Origin: Ptychodera flava
Lineage: Eukaryota; Hemichordata; Enteropneusta; Ptychoderidae
DNA: 64,000 nt
Direction of reading: 5' to 3'
Assembly: GCF_041260155.1 (NCBI RefSeq)
Contig: NC_091929.1
Span: forward strand, 41,109,744-41,173,743
Shown: piece by piece, positions 1 to 12,337 of the stretch
Layout: every line of letters begins with the position of its first letter
How positions within the stretch are numbered: the stretch's first letter is position 1
Notes under the pieces: generated by a model
Database searches by the model: none
What the model was told of the DNA's origin: nothing
The model's input: only the letters and a program-made list of their open reading frames with translations
Position numbers and translations under genes: made by a program

Positions 1-2043
1 GTACTCTATATACATTCTCTTATAAATGAAAATTAAATATTATTTCTCTTTTTCCATCAGGCAATATGCCTTGAAACATCACACGATAAGCAACACATTA
101 ACCTGCCATACGCAGACAGATATTTTGCCCTCTGTTAGAGTTGACAGAAACCAGTCAGTTTCCAAAAATTTAAGTAATTGAAAATAGACAGAAAGACAAA
201 GGTGAAAAGTGCGCCCCAAGCTACCTACCTCCCTGGAGTTATTTTCTTTGTTTGAGGACATTTAAAAAACACTGAATATATTTACACCTCTTCAGAAGTC
301 TGTCATAGTGAATTCTGTGAATGGCTCTGAGAAATTGGGGTCAGGGATTTAAATTGCTCAACAACCAATCAAAATGTGTGTTTTGGAATTTGTTTTTATT
401 TGAACTTCTTATCTAATCTAGTGATGTCTGAGATGAACAGTGTGTAAATATCAACATGAGAAGATACTGCGTGTGGTGTAAAGGTATGGTTTCCATGGCT
501 TCAATTTCATAATGACCCTGGTTACTGTCCAATCAGAGAGAGAGACAGAGAGTCCACAGTACAAGACCTTGGACATTGAACTCGACACTTCAACAAAGTT
601 TTCCCCCTTTGGTGAATACTTTGTGAGAATTTTTTTATTTATATTTGTTAAATATAAAAAATTAAATTGGAAGTTGAAAATCAGTGGTAGAACTTGTTCA
701 ATTAGGATTACTCTATAATGCTACTCAATCAGATAGATATAAACTAGAAACAAGAAACTGTATCATGATTACCTTTTAAACAAATTACGATGGATTTTCA
801 TGACCATTTTACCAAATTACTCCCAAAAATACAAACCATTAGAAATGCTTGTGATTAATAATTATTATGCAGCATCAATAAATACAAGGTTATTTAAGTA
901 ATTTCAAAATTCAGAAATGAAATTGACTTTCAATGAAAAAAAATTGAGAAAGTAAACCTCATTGCTTTGTGTCAAAAGTAGAATGGCACATGCAGGTTAT
1001 ATATTGTGACAATAAACAAAATAATGACTTGTATCTGTCTTCCATTTTTGAAGAGTCCAATAAAAACAAAACAAAACAATGATGTGCTGCTAGGCCTTTT
1101 ATATCACAGATAGTATTTTAACAATCAAAAATTAAAATTAGGCCAGGTGAAATGTAATATTTTTGCACTGCTGATATTTCAATGAGTTGAATCTAGAACA
1201 AAAGCACGACTCGCCTTCAAAAAGCCTGCATTCCAGTTTTTTCAATCAGTGCTCTTTTGTTTCTCAATTTTCAAATAATTTACGGCAAAGATTGTTTATG
1301 CATGAAGGTAAAGCCAGGGGAGCTATAGGTTGTAGCTGTGCTTGGAGCAGTGTTTGCAACTTGCAGACTTTGCAACGGATGTGTAGGAGACAGCATCTAT
1401 TTAGAACATTCCCTACATGACATATTAACACCTGATTCACACACCGTCAGTCTTTTTCATTCATGCCCAAATGAACCCTGGGAAACACTGTTGTGTTGTG
1501 GGAAAAACATTTTCCCACAGACAGTGGAGCTGCCCCACTGTCTATGATTTGCCTTTGTCAAAAAATCTATGACCTGTGTTTGTCTACACAACTGTACTTA
1601 ACCTTTTTAAATGTTACCATTACAAACAAAAAAATCAATGAACTTGAACTTGGTAATTGACTGGCATTCCAGTGCAAACTCAAGGCCATCGAATATTTGT
1701 CCTACCCTATTATTCCCAACTCAAAAGAAACACTTGAACTTCAAAAGTTCAGCTCAGCAAAGTACCCTGGGAAATGCTTATTAACACAACACAAAAGACC
1801 CACACATTGCATAATCCCTGTTTTCTTGCCAAAAAAGGTTGAAAATCTGAAGAATGGAAAAGGTGGAAAATTTGAGGCAAGAAAAACTTGGGCTGCTGGG
1901 CACTGGGGATAAGAGGTAAAATCATCTGCAGACATTCCTTAAAATTATCTCTGTTTATGTTTGGGATTACAAAAGGTTTATCCCCCAAACGAATCCCTAA
2001 CATTCCAGGTTTTTATCAGCATGGGTTTCTATTCCCAACTCAC
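1..2043. other. WEE1 intron 2 (part); no coding signal
   Basis: I found no exon on either strand. The only structure noted is a pair of adjacent short hairpins at 1498-1517 (GTGGGAAAA against TTTTCCCAC) and 1520-1542 (GACAGTGG against CCACTGTC). Confidence 0.5.
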
Positions 2044-4254
2044 CTTTGTTGGGTTTCCCAACAGATCCATCTCATAGTCATCATCGCTGTCACTATCCGT
2101 GATATTCATGCTGCATCAGGAAAGGGAAAAAGATAAAGTTTGGTCAAGTTCAATTGGGACAGATCTTATCAAAAGACAATGTTTGCTTTCTAAAACCACA
2201 TACCCCAGGGTCCATAAAAGTGACACAGTAAAAATATGGTGGTAGTGGCTTTGTTAGTAGCAGTTCAGACTGTAGAGGGGGCTCTGGCTTCTAGTGATTA
2301 TGGTAGCAGGTACTATCAGATGTCTTGCAACTAAATCAAATTATATTAGTCCCTTCCTACTTTTACGCCCAAAACTAGTAGCTTTAACTTACTGCCTCAG
2401 AATAGTGAATAAAAACCTAGATACACTTGATAGGTCACAGCTATACTAAGAGGTAGTGAAGATAATCTTGTGAACAAGAAATGTTTCAAAATATCACAGA
2501 TATAAAAAGAATCTTTGAAAATTGTTTTGGGTTCTTTGTTTATTCACTACCCTCATACTGTTGTTGTTGGTATTATTACTATGTTGATTCATGGTAGTTT
2601 TTGGCTCGAAAACAAAAAAAGAGCCCAGATAACAGCAAGGTGGCAAACACAGTAGAGAAGCATTTCCATCTAGCTACTGTCTATGGCTAGAGTCTGCAGT
2701 ACTCTCATGATCAATGTTATTCGAATGTGTACGAACAATGCTACATTAGTACAGAGTACGACATTTCAAAACATGTAACTAAAGACTAATTCTATCCTTG
2801 TGGAATACTGCAACACCGTGGCATGAAATCACTTTTTAGAAATTTGCAGGGTGCAATTTTCTTTCACTTCAAATTTTACTGTTGTTTGAGACATGCAGGT
2901 AAAAGCAAGACTAATTTTATTAACTTCATGTTTGAGGGCAGTATTCTTCAGTGGAAATCCCCTATGTAACTGTTAAATTTATTTTTATAGATAGTGTAGC
3001 CAATTTTCAAAAACACAATTAGATTGACAAAGGTACAAATAAAAGACTTCATTTTACCCTTTTTGCTAAAAAGCCATTGTTGTTTGCATTTCCTTATTAA
3101 TATTTCCTGCTTTCAAAAGTGTGTGAATAAATTTTAACCAATAAAAGACAAGATAAGATACATTTGGTACTAAATATTGACATTTTAAAGTTATGTGAAC
3201 ATTTTCATCTGTACTTGTACAACAGGTATAAAATCTAATCACCATCGTATACAAGTATTGGTTGGATGTGTGCAGTTGTTGAGAAATTCCATCACATGGA
3301 ATAATAGATAACTAGCTAAATCACCAATCAAGTGATGATGTCATCTTGGAATGAAAATTTACCAATCAACTCAAAAATTAATACTGAATACGTGGCAACT
3401 GATTTTCGATGACTCACAGATTTCCTATAATCATACAATGGACAGAATATCTTTGACTCACCGTCATCATCCTTTCTCGTAAACATGACCATTTTTGGAG
3501 AGGTGAGCAACCTCCACTGACCTTTATACCTTCGATAACAATTTAAATTTTCGGATCATATGAAAATTTCCTGTCAAACCTACTCAAAATGTTATATTGC
3601 ATATGTAAGAAAAAAGTTGTGAAAAATCCAAACTAACCTGAAATCCGACCTCGTTCGCTTTTTCGATACCTGAACCATCGCACCTGGTGTGAAGGGATTG
3701 ATGTTGGCTACCTGTTTCTTTCGCGTCGTCCTTGGAGCTGTTTGTGGTCTCCGAGCATTTTCGCTGACTGATTTCAGCAACCCGGCTAGACTTCTCCCTT
3801 TCGAGGGGGGAGTTCCAGAAGCTGTGGAAGATGCCTTTTTGAGTAAAGTGTTCGGAGTGTGTGGAGTGTCGTAAAGACGAAGATTTCTCATCCGTTTGTG
3901 GGGGATGGGTGTGTCTGGAACTGTTGTCGGTCGCTTGAACTCGAAGTCGACGTCCGGGGACGTCGAGCTCCGTCTAGAAATGTCCATGGGCGACGAATTC
4001 CGAATTCGGCTGTACGATTGATTTGATACTGGACTTGAAGGTGGGCTGGCAAAGTCGGGATCCCAAAACGGCAGCGAGTCATCGAGATTGTTGTTGTTGA
4101 ATTTGAGTGATCTGGCAGAGGGGCTGATGAACGGGCCATCGGGGACGTCCTCTTCTCCGGAAGAATCAAAAGCGTCTCGAAAATCCAACCTCTGTACCGG
4201 CGATCTTCCGCACCTTGCTCCACAAAATAGACTGATCGTAGTTGGTGACGCCAT
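2044..4254 (-). CDS. WEE1: WEE1-like kinase, first two coding exons (gene runs off left edge)
   Basis: Seen: exon 1 is 3638-4254 and exon 2 is 2044-2110, joined by a phase-2 intron with donor gttagt and acceptor tttcctgatgcag. They encode about 228 residues of the non-catalytic N-terminal region. Exon 1 carries LRLYDTPHTP at residues 125-134 and NINPFTP at 184-190. Both motifs also occur, in the same order, in vertebrate WEE1 upstream of the kinase domain. The region is Ser/Pro-rich with many SP/TP sites. Exon 2 encodes an acidic stretch (DSDSDDDYEMD) like the one preceding the kinase domain in family members. Known: WEE1 is a nuclear kinase that phosphorylates the inhibitory tyrosine of CDK1 and delays mitosis. 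I chose the ATG at 4254; an in-frame ATG at 4371 would add 39 residues that do not look conserved. No kinase motifs occur between 1 and 2043, so the catalytic exons must lie outside the window. Confidence 0.88.
2111..3637. other. WEE1 intron 1
   Basis: Spacer between the two recognised WEE1 exons. It is AT-rich. No exon, RNA gene or repeat family shared with the rest of the window was recognised. Confidence 0.5.
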
Positions 4255-4374
4255 CACAGGTCGTGTTTGATCAAAAATTTCCGAATTTTGACGAGTTTGT
4301 GTTCCGAAAAGAGCAAAAGTACGCGTTGTAATTGCGGCGTTCACACCTTTACTGAAGATCATGCAAGGCAAATT

Positions 4375-4640
4375 AGAAAATTGGCGCGTCGGTTAACCAT
4401 GTGATCCGACCGACCAATCAGAGGTCACGGTTGGCGTTTTGAAAAGTAGCCACTGACGTCACGTGGTTAGTGAATGGGTAAAATGAATCAACAACCGTGT
4501 AAACAAACGGCGCGGCTTGCCTGTGGCGCGGTGCTTTTCATGTACATGTGAAAAGATGTGCAGCAGTGTAGCGGCATGCCGCTGTCATGACGCTAACACA
4601 TGTGCGCCCATTGTTTGTTTCAAAACAATAAAGTAACATT
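4375..4640 (-). promoter_or_regulatory. Probable WEE1 promoter region
   Basis: This stretch just upstream of the first WEE1 exon is richer in CG than its surroundings. It contains an E2F-like TTGGCGCG at about 4381, a CCAAT box at 4414-4418, and a TGACGTCA (CRE) at 4454-4461 overlapping a CACGTG E-box at 4460-4465. E2F and CCAAT sites are common in cell-cycle promoters. Assignment is by motif and position only; the transcription start is not determined. Confidence 0.45.
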
Positions 4641-5934
4641 TTAGGAAGCGAATGATTACCTGTTCAAAGCAAACCGAGAGCGAGATTACAAGCCCTCTAA
4701 CATCCCGATTTATAACCTTTGTTTTTGCTCTGAATTCTTTGTCTTATTGTTGAACAGTTTTGCGTGTTATCAGCGTGTTTCTGTTGTTGCGACGGAATTT
4801 AGACTGATGATCTCGTGAGGGGCATATTCCCCAACACTTCGTTCTGACAATTAGTCACAAGAAATCAATTTCATTTTTCCCGCCCGTGCATTTGGTCAAG
4901 TATTATTTGGGTGAAAGTTAAACCTGGACATTCTCTGATCCCGCGGTCTCTGGTGCATGGTGTTCAACCAATAGACCCTCAAGAAAACGACCGGGTCTGT
5001 GGTTCACCTTTTATCATGTTGTATGCGTAGACTCTGGAGGTAGTAGAGTATTGAGGGGTACACGAGTTTCCTATAAAATATCCAAATAAATTTTAAAACA
5101 ACTCCCTTTACTGAAACATGATTTTCCCAAAATATTTGTTTGACTTAGGATCCATGGAGATGGTGCAGGGAGTAATTTTTAGGGGGTGGGGTACGATTGG
5201 AGATTGTTTTGTTTTTTGTCAAACAATGAAGACAGTAATTCCTAAATTCCCAAACATCATTACGTTTTTTTGTGGACACTTTCCGATTAAAGTTTGGCGC
5301 CTGAAACTGCTATTGGCCTTTTACTTTCAAAGTTGCTGAGTTCCAGACCATGCCAAGGATGTGCCAAGGAATTAAGTTACAATAATCAAATTTCTAAGTT
5401 GCTTGGAACAGGTGCTCAATAGTGGAAAGTTATGAAAAGAAATGACCAGAAACGGAATGAAAGAGTGGAGTTCAAGGCTTTGGGGGAAAAAGGATTTGCC
5501 AACTCTGGAAAAATATGGCAAATGTACAACTTGAAAAGTCACACAACATTAAAATTTAGTTTCCCTAAAATATCGTGTTGGCCTAGTTTCACGTAAAGTT
5601 TTGGAGTGACAATTTCATTGAGCAGTGGTTTGAAAGTTTTGTTCTTGCAGAATGTCTACCTATCAAGAAAAAAATTATTGGAATGTTTTTATGTCTCATA
5701 GTTGTGACGATTAAGTTTGTTTTCATATGTTGTTTATATCCAGCACAATTAAATGTTTTACCAATCTTTTAAAGCCAAAGTTTAGACGCAAGGAAGTAAA
5801 AGGTGTTCGAAGATCCCTCAATTGACATTTGATCCCTCTCTATTTCTAATGTTCTGTTGCAGAACTTTATTTGTGCAAGCTTTTTATTCTAAAGTCAAAA
5901 TACCAAACAGTCCCAGTGCAGCTAAGTAGTTGCT

Positions 5935-6246
5935 TTAATATTGAAAGACTTCAACTTTTGCTCGAAACTCGAAACCATTTACTTTCAAAATCAAGAGCCA
6001 AAAAAAGAGGTCACCATGCAAAATTTGGTGCTAGAGAAACAAATTACCTGATTTTACCAGCACTTCAAATTCATCCCCGTGTAAACTTTTTGTTTAAAAA
6101 AAGAATTTTCGATTTTCTCAAAAGTAAGCCAATGAAAACACTACATGTATATGACTCCATGAATTTCAAAATGAGCCCCCTTGAGTGGTAGACAAAAAGA
6201 GTATTGTAAAAGTTTGAGGGTCTGAATATTTGTCCCAAGAGATGTA
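5935..6246. repeat. MITE family C, degenerate copy
   Basis: The stretch resembles the interior of the complete family C copy at 48421-48779 in reverse orientation. Shared blocks are GAAAGACTTCAACTTTTGC near the left and the run from TTGTAAAAGTTTGAGGGTC to AATATTTGTCCCAAGAG near the right. The ends are decayed and the TTAA flanks are not clear. The 106-residue open frame across it is a by-product of the repeat. Confidence 0.5.
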
Positions 6247-6744
6247 TATCAGAATAGGCATGATTATCAAATACAGGCGTTAGGAAGAGATGATATCAGC
6301 TTGTTCACATAAAAGTGGAATGCATTCAAACAATTCTTTCAGTTAATTCTTAGCTGAAAAAAAATAAATAAATAAAATCTGACGCTTTCCTATTATTTGG
6401 ATGAACCATACGATGACACAAACGAAAGTATTTCACTAAATATCATTTGTACATGTAGAAAGAATATGTGTAGAAATGTTGTAAGATTGGAAAGGCAAAG
6501 CATACAGATGTTTGAAGTTTTTTCACCCCAATCCTGTGTAAACAGGTCAACAATCACCATTGGACAATGATGGTATTGGGCCAAACCATTGTGGTGAGAG
6601 GGTTGAATGAGTGTAGGATGTGCATGAGCTAGCTATTGAATAAAGTATTCTGAGGTCTGATCTCCGTGAAAGATAAGTTTGTCAATCAGGACTAGAATGC
6701 TGGTAGTCATAAAACACGTATAAAATATTTGCATACCAACATTA

Positions 6745-6968
6745 TTAAACCTTTGAGTGCTGTAACTTTTCCCACCAAAATTTAACTGCCACATTTTACC
6801 AATCTCTTATGAATTTTTCAGACATTTTTTGATAATTTTAGACCAAATGGACATCATATTTTATTGGCTACAGTTTGTTATCAAAATTTTTGCAAAAATC
6901 TGAGAAAAATTGACTGTGGTATATTTTATAAAAGTGAGGAAAATTGACGTTGGCGCTCAAAGGGATAA
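6745..6968. repeat. MITE family A (TTAA-flanked), copy 1
   Basis: The left end reads TTAAACCTTTGAGTGCTG and the right end GGCGCTCAAAGGGATAA. These are terminal inverted repeats matching the copies at 18438-18662 and 32970-33212, with shared interior text such as GACCAAATGGACATCATATT. The right TTAA has decayed. No coding content. Confidence 0.75.
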
Positions 6969-7674
6969 GGTAGGAGGGCGAGATCCCTTTCCAGTCAGGC
7001 AATGTAATACTACTGTAAAATTAAATTACTTACCCTACCTTGATTTAACATTGCAAGTCCTTTGTGACCCCTTTTTTTAATTATTGTTAAAAAATCACTT
7101 GAAGTTCGTAATTCATTTACACTGCCATGGGCATATATATGCATGATATGATGTAAAATTGTTCAATTTGAGAGAAAAAACAACAATAAACCTCTGAAAC
7201 TGAAAAAAATCATTGCTATTGATGAAGTATGTAAAATTTCCATCTCAACCATACCCTTCAATAGTGAGTAGCAGTATAGCTGTTCTTATCAGCATGCAAT
7301 GGAAATTGGTGTGAAAAGGTTCAAATGTTATCTTTTTTACAGGTAACTACTTGGATCAACCTTGAACTTGGTCAAATCAGCTGATGAACTGAGTGGCATT
7401 CGATTTAATTTGTTGTGGAACTATTTTCATGCTGAGTTTGACGGAGCTGCTTTGATTGACAGTATTCAACATTCCATCCCCCCCCCAAAAAAAAAGGACT
7501 AAACTTATCATTGCCATTAAACAGAAAATTATACCGATGACAATTTTTCTTACGCCAAGAACTTTAAAGTGAGTGCCAACAGGTGGTAGACCAGAAAAGA
7601 ATCGTAAAAATTTGTTTCTGGATATTTGTTCCAAAGGCCCATTCTACCTTTAAAGGGATGATATCTGTAACTTT

Positions 7675-8035
7675 TTAAAGGTTGCATGTGCCTCGAAAGT
7701 GAAAGACTTAAACTTTTGCACAAATTTACTTCAGGTAATCTTTCAAATATACTCTTTCAAAATCACAAAAGTTGAGGGTCACCCAATGATGCAAATTTTG
7801 GTACTAGAGAAACAAATTACTCACGATTTACCTGTATTTGAAATTCAAAACGGTTGCCATATTCCTGTGTTACCTCTATAGAGAAAAATAAAATTTTCGA
7901 TTTTCGAAACACTGAGCCGGTGAAAATTTTTCTTACACCAAGAGCTTCAAAATGAACACCCACAATTGGTATATCAAAAGAATTGGAAATGTTTCAGAGT
8001 CTGAATATCTGTCCCTGAGGTGCATCCTACCTTAA
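7675..8035. repeat. MITE family C, reversed full-length copy
   Basis: TTAA lies at both ends (7675-7678 and 8032-8035). The left end continues as AGGTTGCATGTGCCTCG and the right end reads CCTGAGGTGCATCCTACC. It is about 360 bp and aligns along its length with the reverse complement of 48421-48779. A second, truncated copy (about 7505-7653) abuts it on the left and ends in ATTCTACCTTTAAA. Confidence 0.75.
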
Positions 8036-11000
8036 TAACGTTTGAAATATTTAGCAATCGGGAAAACAAGTACATTTTCCTATTCTCCCGAAAAGTTGTT
8101 TTGAAACACGAAGTATAAGCCTTACCAATGAAGCACGATATATTGAGTGAAATATGCAATGTTATGGTTGACAGACGACAGTTAATCCAGACGAAAGTTC
8201 AGCTGTCAACTTATAATATTAATTGCAACATACTGGCTGTATTGAACAGTTGAACTCTTAGGTACAATTTTGATATGATTTGGGGAGTAGAAAATGAAAT
8301 CGTGTTTTACAATGAGAGCAAAAGTCGGGGAAAAACGCCAACAGTTACGGAGAATTGATTGAAGAAATCATGAAATTAAAAAAAACAGGACTGCAGTTTG
8401 GTAAAAAACATCGGAGAATGCAGTCAAGAAATTATAATTCCCATGAAACAGCATTTTTGAATTCTTCAAATTTCTGACTTTTTTGCCTCTCTTATATTGC
8501 ATACATTTGCAGCTGTTACAGGTAAAATAATTTATGGTTTTTATATTAGCAGAGAAGAAAATTCTTGCAAAATGAAATGGTGATATTACTCTGTGACCTT
8601 GCATATGGTCACATATAACAATCTTCTGTACATGATGTAGAGTAGCAATTTATTTTGGCATTTGAAAAGTTGAGCTGTGTCTCAAAGCATGATGAGATTC
8701 CATGGCTTCAAATCTGAGAAATATCAACACGCTTGTCTGTTTCTTTGGGTAAATGATCTGAGAAAAATTGGATATATTGAGATCACCTCAACTTTGACCC
8801 ATGCTGGTTCTGTACTGTTATGATTCTGCCGCTGTTGCAAAATGGGAAACGAGTTATATGAAGCTGTTTTTATTAGGTGGAGCAAAAGATTTGAAAATGT
8901 GATTATTTTCAAGAAATTATTGCAGTCGCATGCTTGTTCACCTTGTTGGAATATTTTGCTACTATCATTCAACGAATAATTCATTGTTGCTTATATTTAT
9001 GGAGTACCTTGTGTTTCTGACAACAAAGAATTTGGATCAGTCTGAAGAAAATGGTTTGGGAAGTTTGTAAGCTTCTGGGCGTTCCTGAGTTTTGTTATTT
9101 TTACACTTCAAGACAAAGATGAACAGGGTGTCCTAAAATTTAAATTTCACAAAATATTGCTACATTTGCAAGCTTCCATTATTCGAAAAGTTTTGACAGC
9201 ACATCACTGCAAGCTAATTTTTTTAAATTTTTTGTAAGTTTTATTCACTCTACGCCACAATTGTGGCTGAATAAAATCAATTAAATACAAAACAAGAGAT
9301 ATCTGACATGCTATACAACATGATTCATATCATATTAATATTTCTAAAAATTCACAAGAATATATATTTGCTTCTCTGGTCACACTCAACTGCAAACATC
9401 CAGTACAACTGATTATTCAAGAAAACATACGATGACCAAACTTACAATGTTCTTTTATATGTGATGTAAAAAGAAAAACTGTGAATACATCAACAAGCTG
9501 AATACACATTTATGTACTGAAGATTTTAAATGCATAATAATGCATTAGGAAGGTAACAGCTATTATGAAGTTTTTTATTATTTTTTGCTAACACAAAATA
9601 TCAAAAGTGACCCTGTGAATTCCCAGTGCAGTGATTACGTCAAAATCACCAAAACAACTTCTGGTATCTTCTGTTATTTCTGGTCATAATTATTGCCAAA
9701 CACACAAACAAGGACAAAATTGAAAACTCATAACATACTCAAATAATTTGAATTGTGTAAATTTGCTCATTTTCAAACTAAAATCATTTTAATTTCAAAG
9801 TAAATCAGTGATGAATTGAAACCCATAGGGTTTTTAAAATAATACCCTACTCATCAAATTGTTGTTCACAAGACTCATCGAAGAAAGCTTTGACGACAAT
9901 GCTGACGTGAAGATTTTATTGTGGTTGAGAAAAAGTCTCAGAAACTGTTTTTACAGTAAAACTATATATAGAGTAAAATAATGTGATGAACAAATGTGAC
10001 AAATAAATTAAACACATGTATCACACAAACTGCAAAGTTTTCAACATGTAAATGAATTGATCTAAAAATCTTTGTGTTGCGTGCACACAAAGACAGATTC
10101 ATGTTGGTAACCAAACATGGCAAGGGAGATATTTGCATTTGAACTAGCCTATTTCACCCCTTTTTATTTGCTACTTTGATAATTGATTAAAAATAATGCA
10201 TAGGTCTAAAACAGTTGAGCATGGTGCGCCACAGACGGAGTGAACTGGCTTGGCGGAACCTAAAAGTTTTCAGACATTTTTCTGAGGCTCAAAAACTCAA
10301 CTCAACCATAGAGGAGTTAGGTGTGGATCAGACAAACAGTAAACTGAATAGCCGATGAGGAGCTGTGACAGAGTCTGTTCTGAAACCCATCAATGTTTTG
10401 AATATTGATATTTTTTCCTGAAAAGAGTATAAAACTGTGTTCCAATCTGACTTTTACCTTGTGAATCTATGAAATTTTCACTGCAAATCTAGATCTGATG
10501 AAAATAAATTAGTTTTACAAAGTTTTACAGTGGAATAAAAAAAGATGTGCTTGTAGTCATTTTCACTTACAAGTTATAACAAATTATGACAGAAAAATCT
10601 CTCAAATAAATTAATGAAATTGTCTTAGTTTAAAATTGCCATGGATAAGAACACATCTTATATTCAAATTACATGTATATGTATACACACATTTTCAAGA
10701 CAATTTTTGAGGAATTATCTTCGGGACGTTTTAACTTACATAATTTATTCAGTACATGTTTGGTGAGACTGTTCATTATTGACTGAAATGAAAGGCTGTT
10801 CAATCCAAGATGGCTGCCTCCATCAGACGAACTTACAAAGAAATCTTTGAATTTCTGAACCAGTTTTTTGAAAAAATACGACACGTATTTGGTTTTACAC
10901 TTTTATATCATTGATACACACATGTATATGGTCTTCATTTATTTGCTGTCTACAAAGATTTAAAATTTCGTAATTCTTAAACTGGAGAATGTCAGACAGC

Positions 11001-12337
11001 ATGTTTGCTACATGTAAATCTAAATTTTGTTACTTATGCTTTCATTATATACATATCCTACACAATTATTGTTGTGTGGGATGGTTAAAAATTTACATCA
11101 TGATCATTACAGTGTAATAAATACTTTTACATTATAATATCTTATCATTACAATCCAACTGTGGCCATGGATGGAAAATAACACTATTTTGATATTGGAT
11201 ACAGATTGATATTATTGTGGAATAACTACAAAAAGGTAAAAATAACCTCTTAAAAATAGTGATAAACAATTTAATAACTGGGCTTGTTTTAAATTTGGAA
11301 ACAGGTGGACATGTTGCAGAGAATTAATTTTTCAAATATTTCACAATTTTTGGGCTTTATAAAAACAATATCCCACAAAGATCTTGTCTTGACAAAATAA
11401 AGTATACTATGTACATGTGACATCTCTCATGTGATATCTGTTTGTTCAGAATATATGATATGAAGTTCTTTGGGTGGGACAAACCGATATCAGAAGAAAG
11501 CTCATAACATGACAACATCCTAATCTCCAACAAGATGTTGGTCAAGAAATTCTGATCATGGTGAAAGCAATCTGTGCAGGTCTAAGCCAATCAAAATCGA
11601 CCCTTGCATGGCAAACCCAATCAACACTGACCTACTACATTGTGGGGCCAATCAAACGTCTCCTACTACAGGTTTGGTCCTACCATGGGTTGAAAGATAA
11701 TGCCACTGTACTTTGGTATATGTCAGGACACTGCAGGACGTCATAAGATAGAACATTTTCTGAGCATGCATGTTCCATGCAACCACTATAAAAACTTGAA
11801 TAATGGTTCTAGTCTAGAATAAAATTGGACACAATGTGCTCTACAGACTCTGTATGCCCAAGAGATCACGTGACAGCGGTACAATCTAACCAACATGTAT
11901 CAACACATATGGAAATATATGCATTTCTGTGCTTTTTTATGCACATGGTTTTGCTGGTACCGAGGTCCATTAGAGTTCCGGTTCAACTTATTTTGAGAGG
12001 CCATCTTGTACCAGGCCAACAGGTGCACCATGATGGAATGACTTTATTCTTAATTTTTTTTCACCCTTCATCACCAAATACTGTTTCCGACATTATAGTA
12101 CTTTTGGAACAAAACTGAATGTGTAATATGAGTCGAATGAGTTACTCATACAGTATTCTCTGTACACACTTATTTACATTAAATAAACTCTGTGAAATTT
12201 TAGACAAAAACTGTCATTGACAAAACAGTCAGCACACTGGTTCTTCACAATGAAGTAACAAACCAACAAACACAGGTCCCTCAAGATGAACTCTCATCAC
12301 ATTTGTAAGTTTTGCATTGTTTCTTTGATAGCTTCAT

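Larger units (their letters stand above)
4641..12337. other. Intergenic stretch between WEE1 and TCP11L1
   Basis: No coding exon could be supported. The stretch contains MITE family C copies (degenerate near 5935-6246, part of one near 7505-7653, and 7675-8035), a partial reversed family B copy near 6545-6608, and a family A copy at 6745-6968. The segment from about 9 to 12.3 kb is plain AT-rich DNA. It includes the probable 3' end of TCP11L1, with a minus-strand AATAAA at 12043-12048. Confidence 0.5.

Noticed and set aside
1-2043. Search for WEE1 kinase exons
   Set aside because: No glycine loop, HxD or DFG-like segment was found on the minus strand, so the catalytic exons are placed outside the window.
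4431-4442. TTTGAA (CHR-like) motif in the WEE1 promoter
   Set aside because: Orientation is opposite to the gene and a 6-mer is too common in AT-rich DNA.
5871-6191. 106-codon plus-strand frame
   Set aside because: Lies on a degenerate family C MITE copy.
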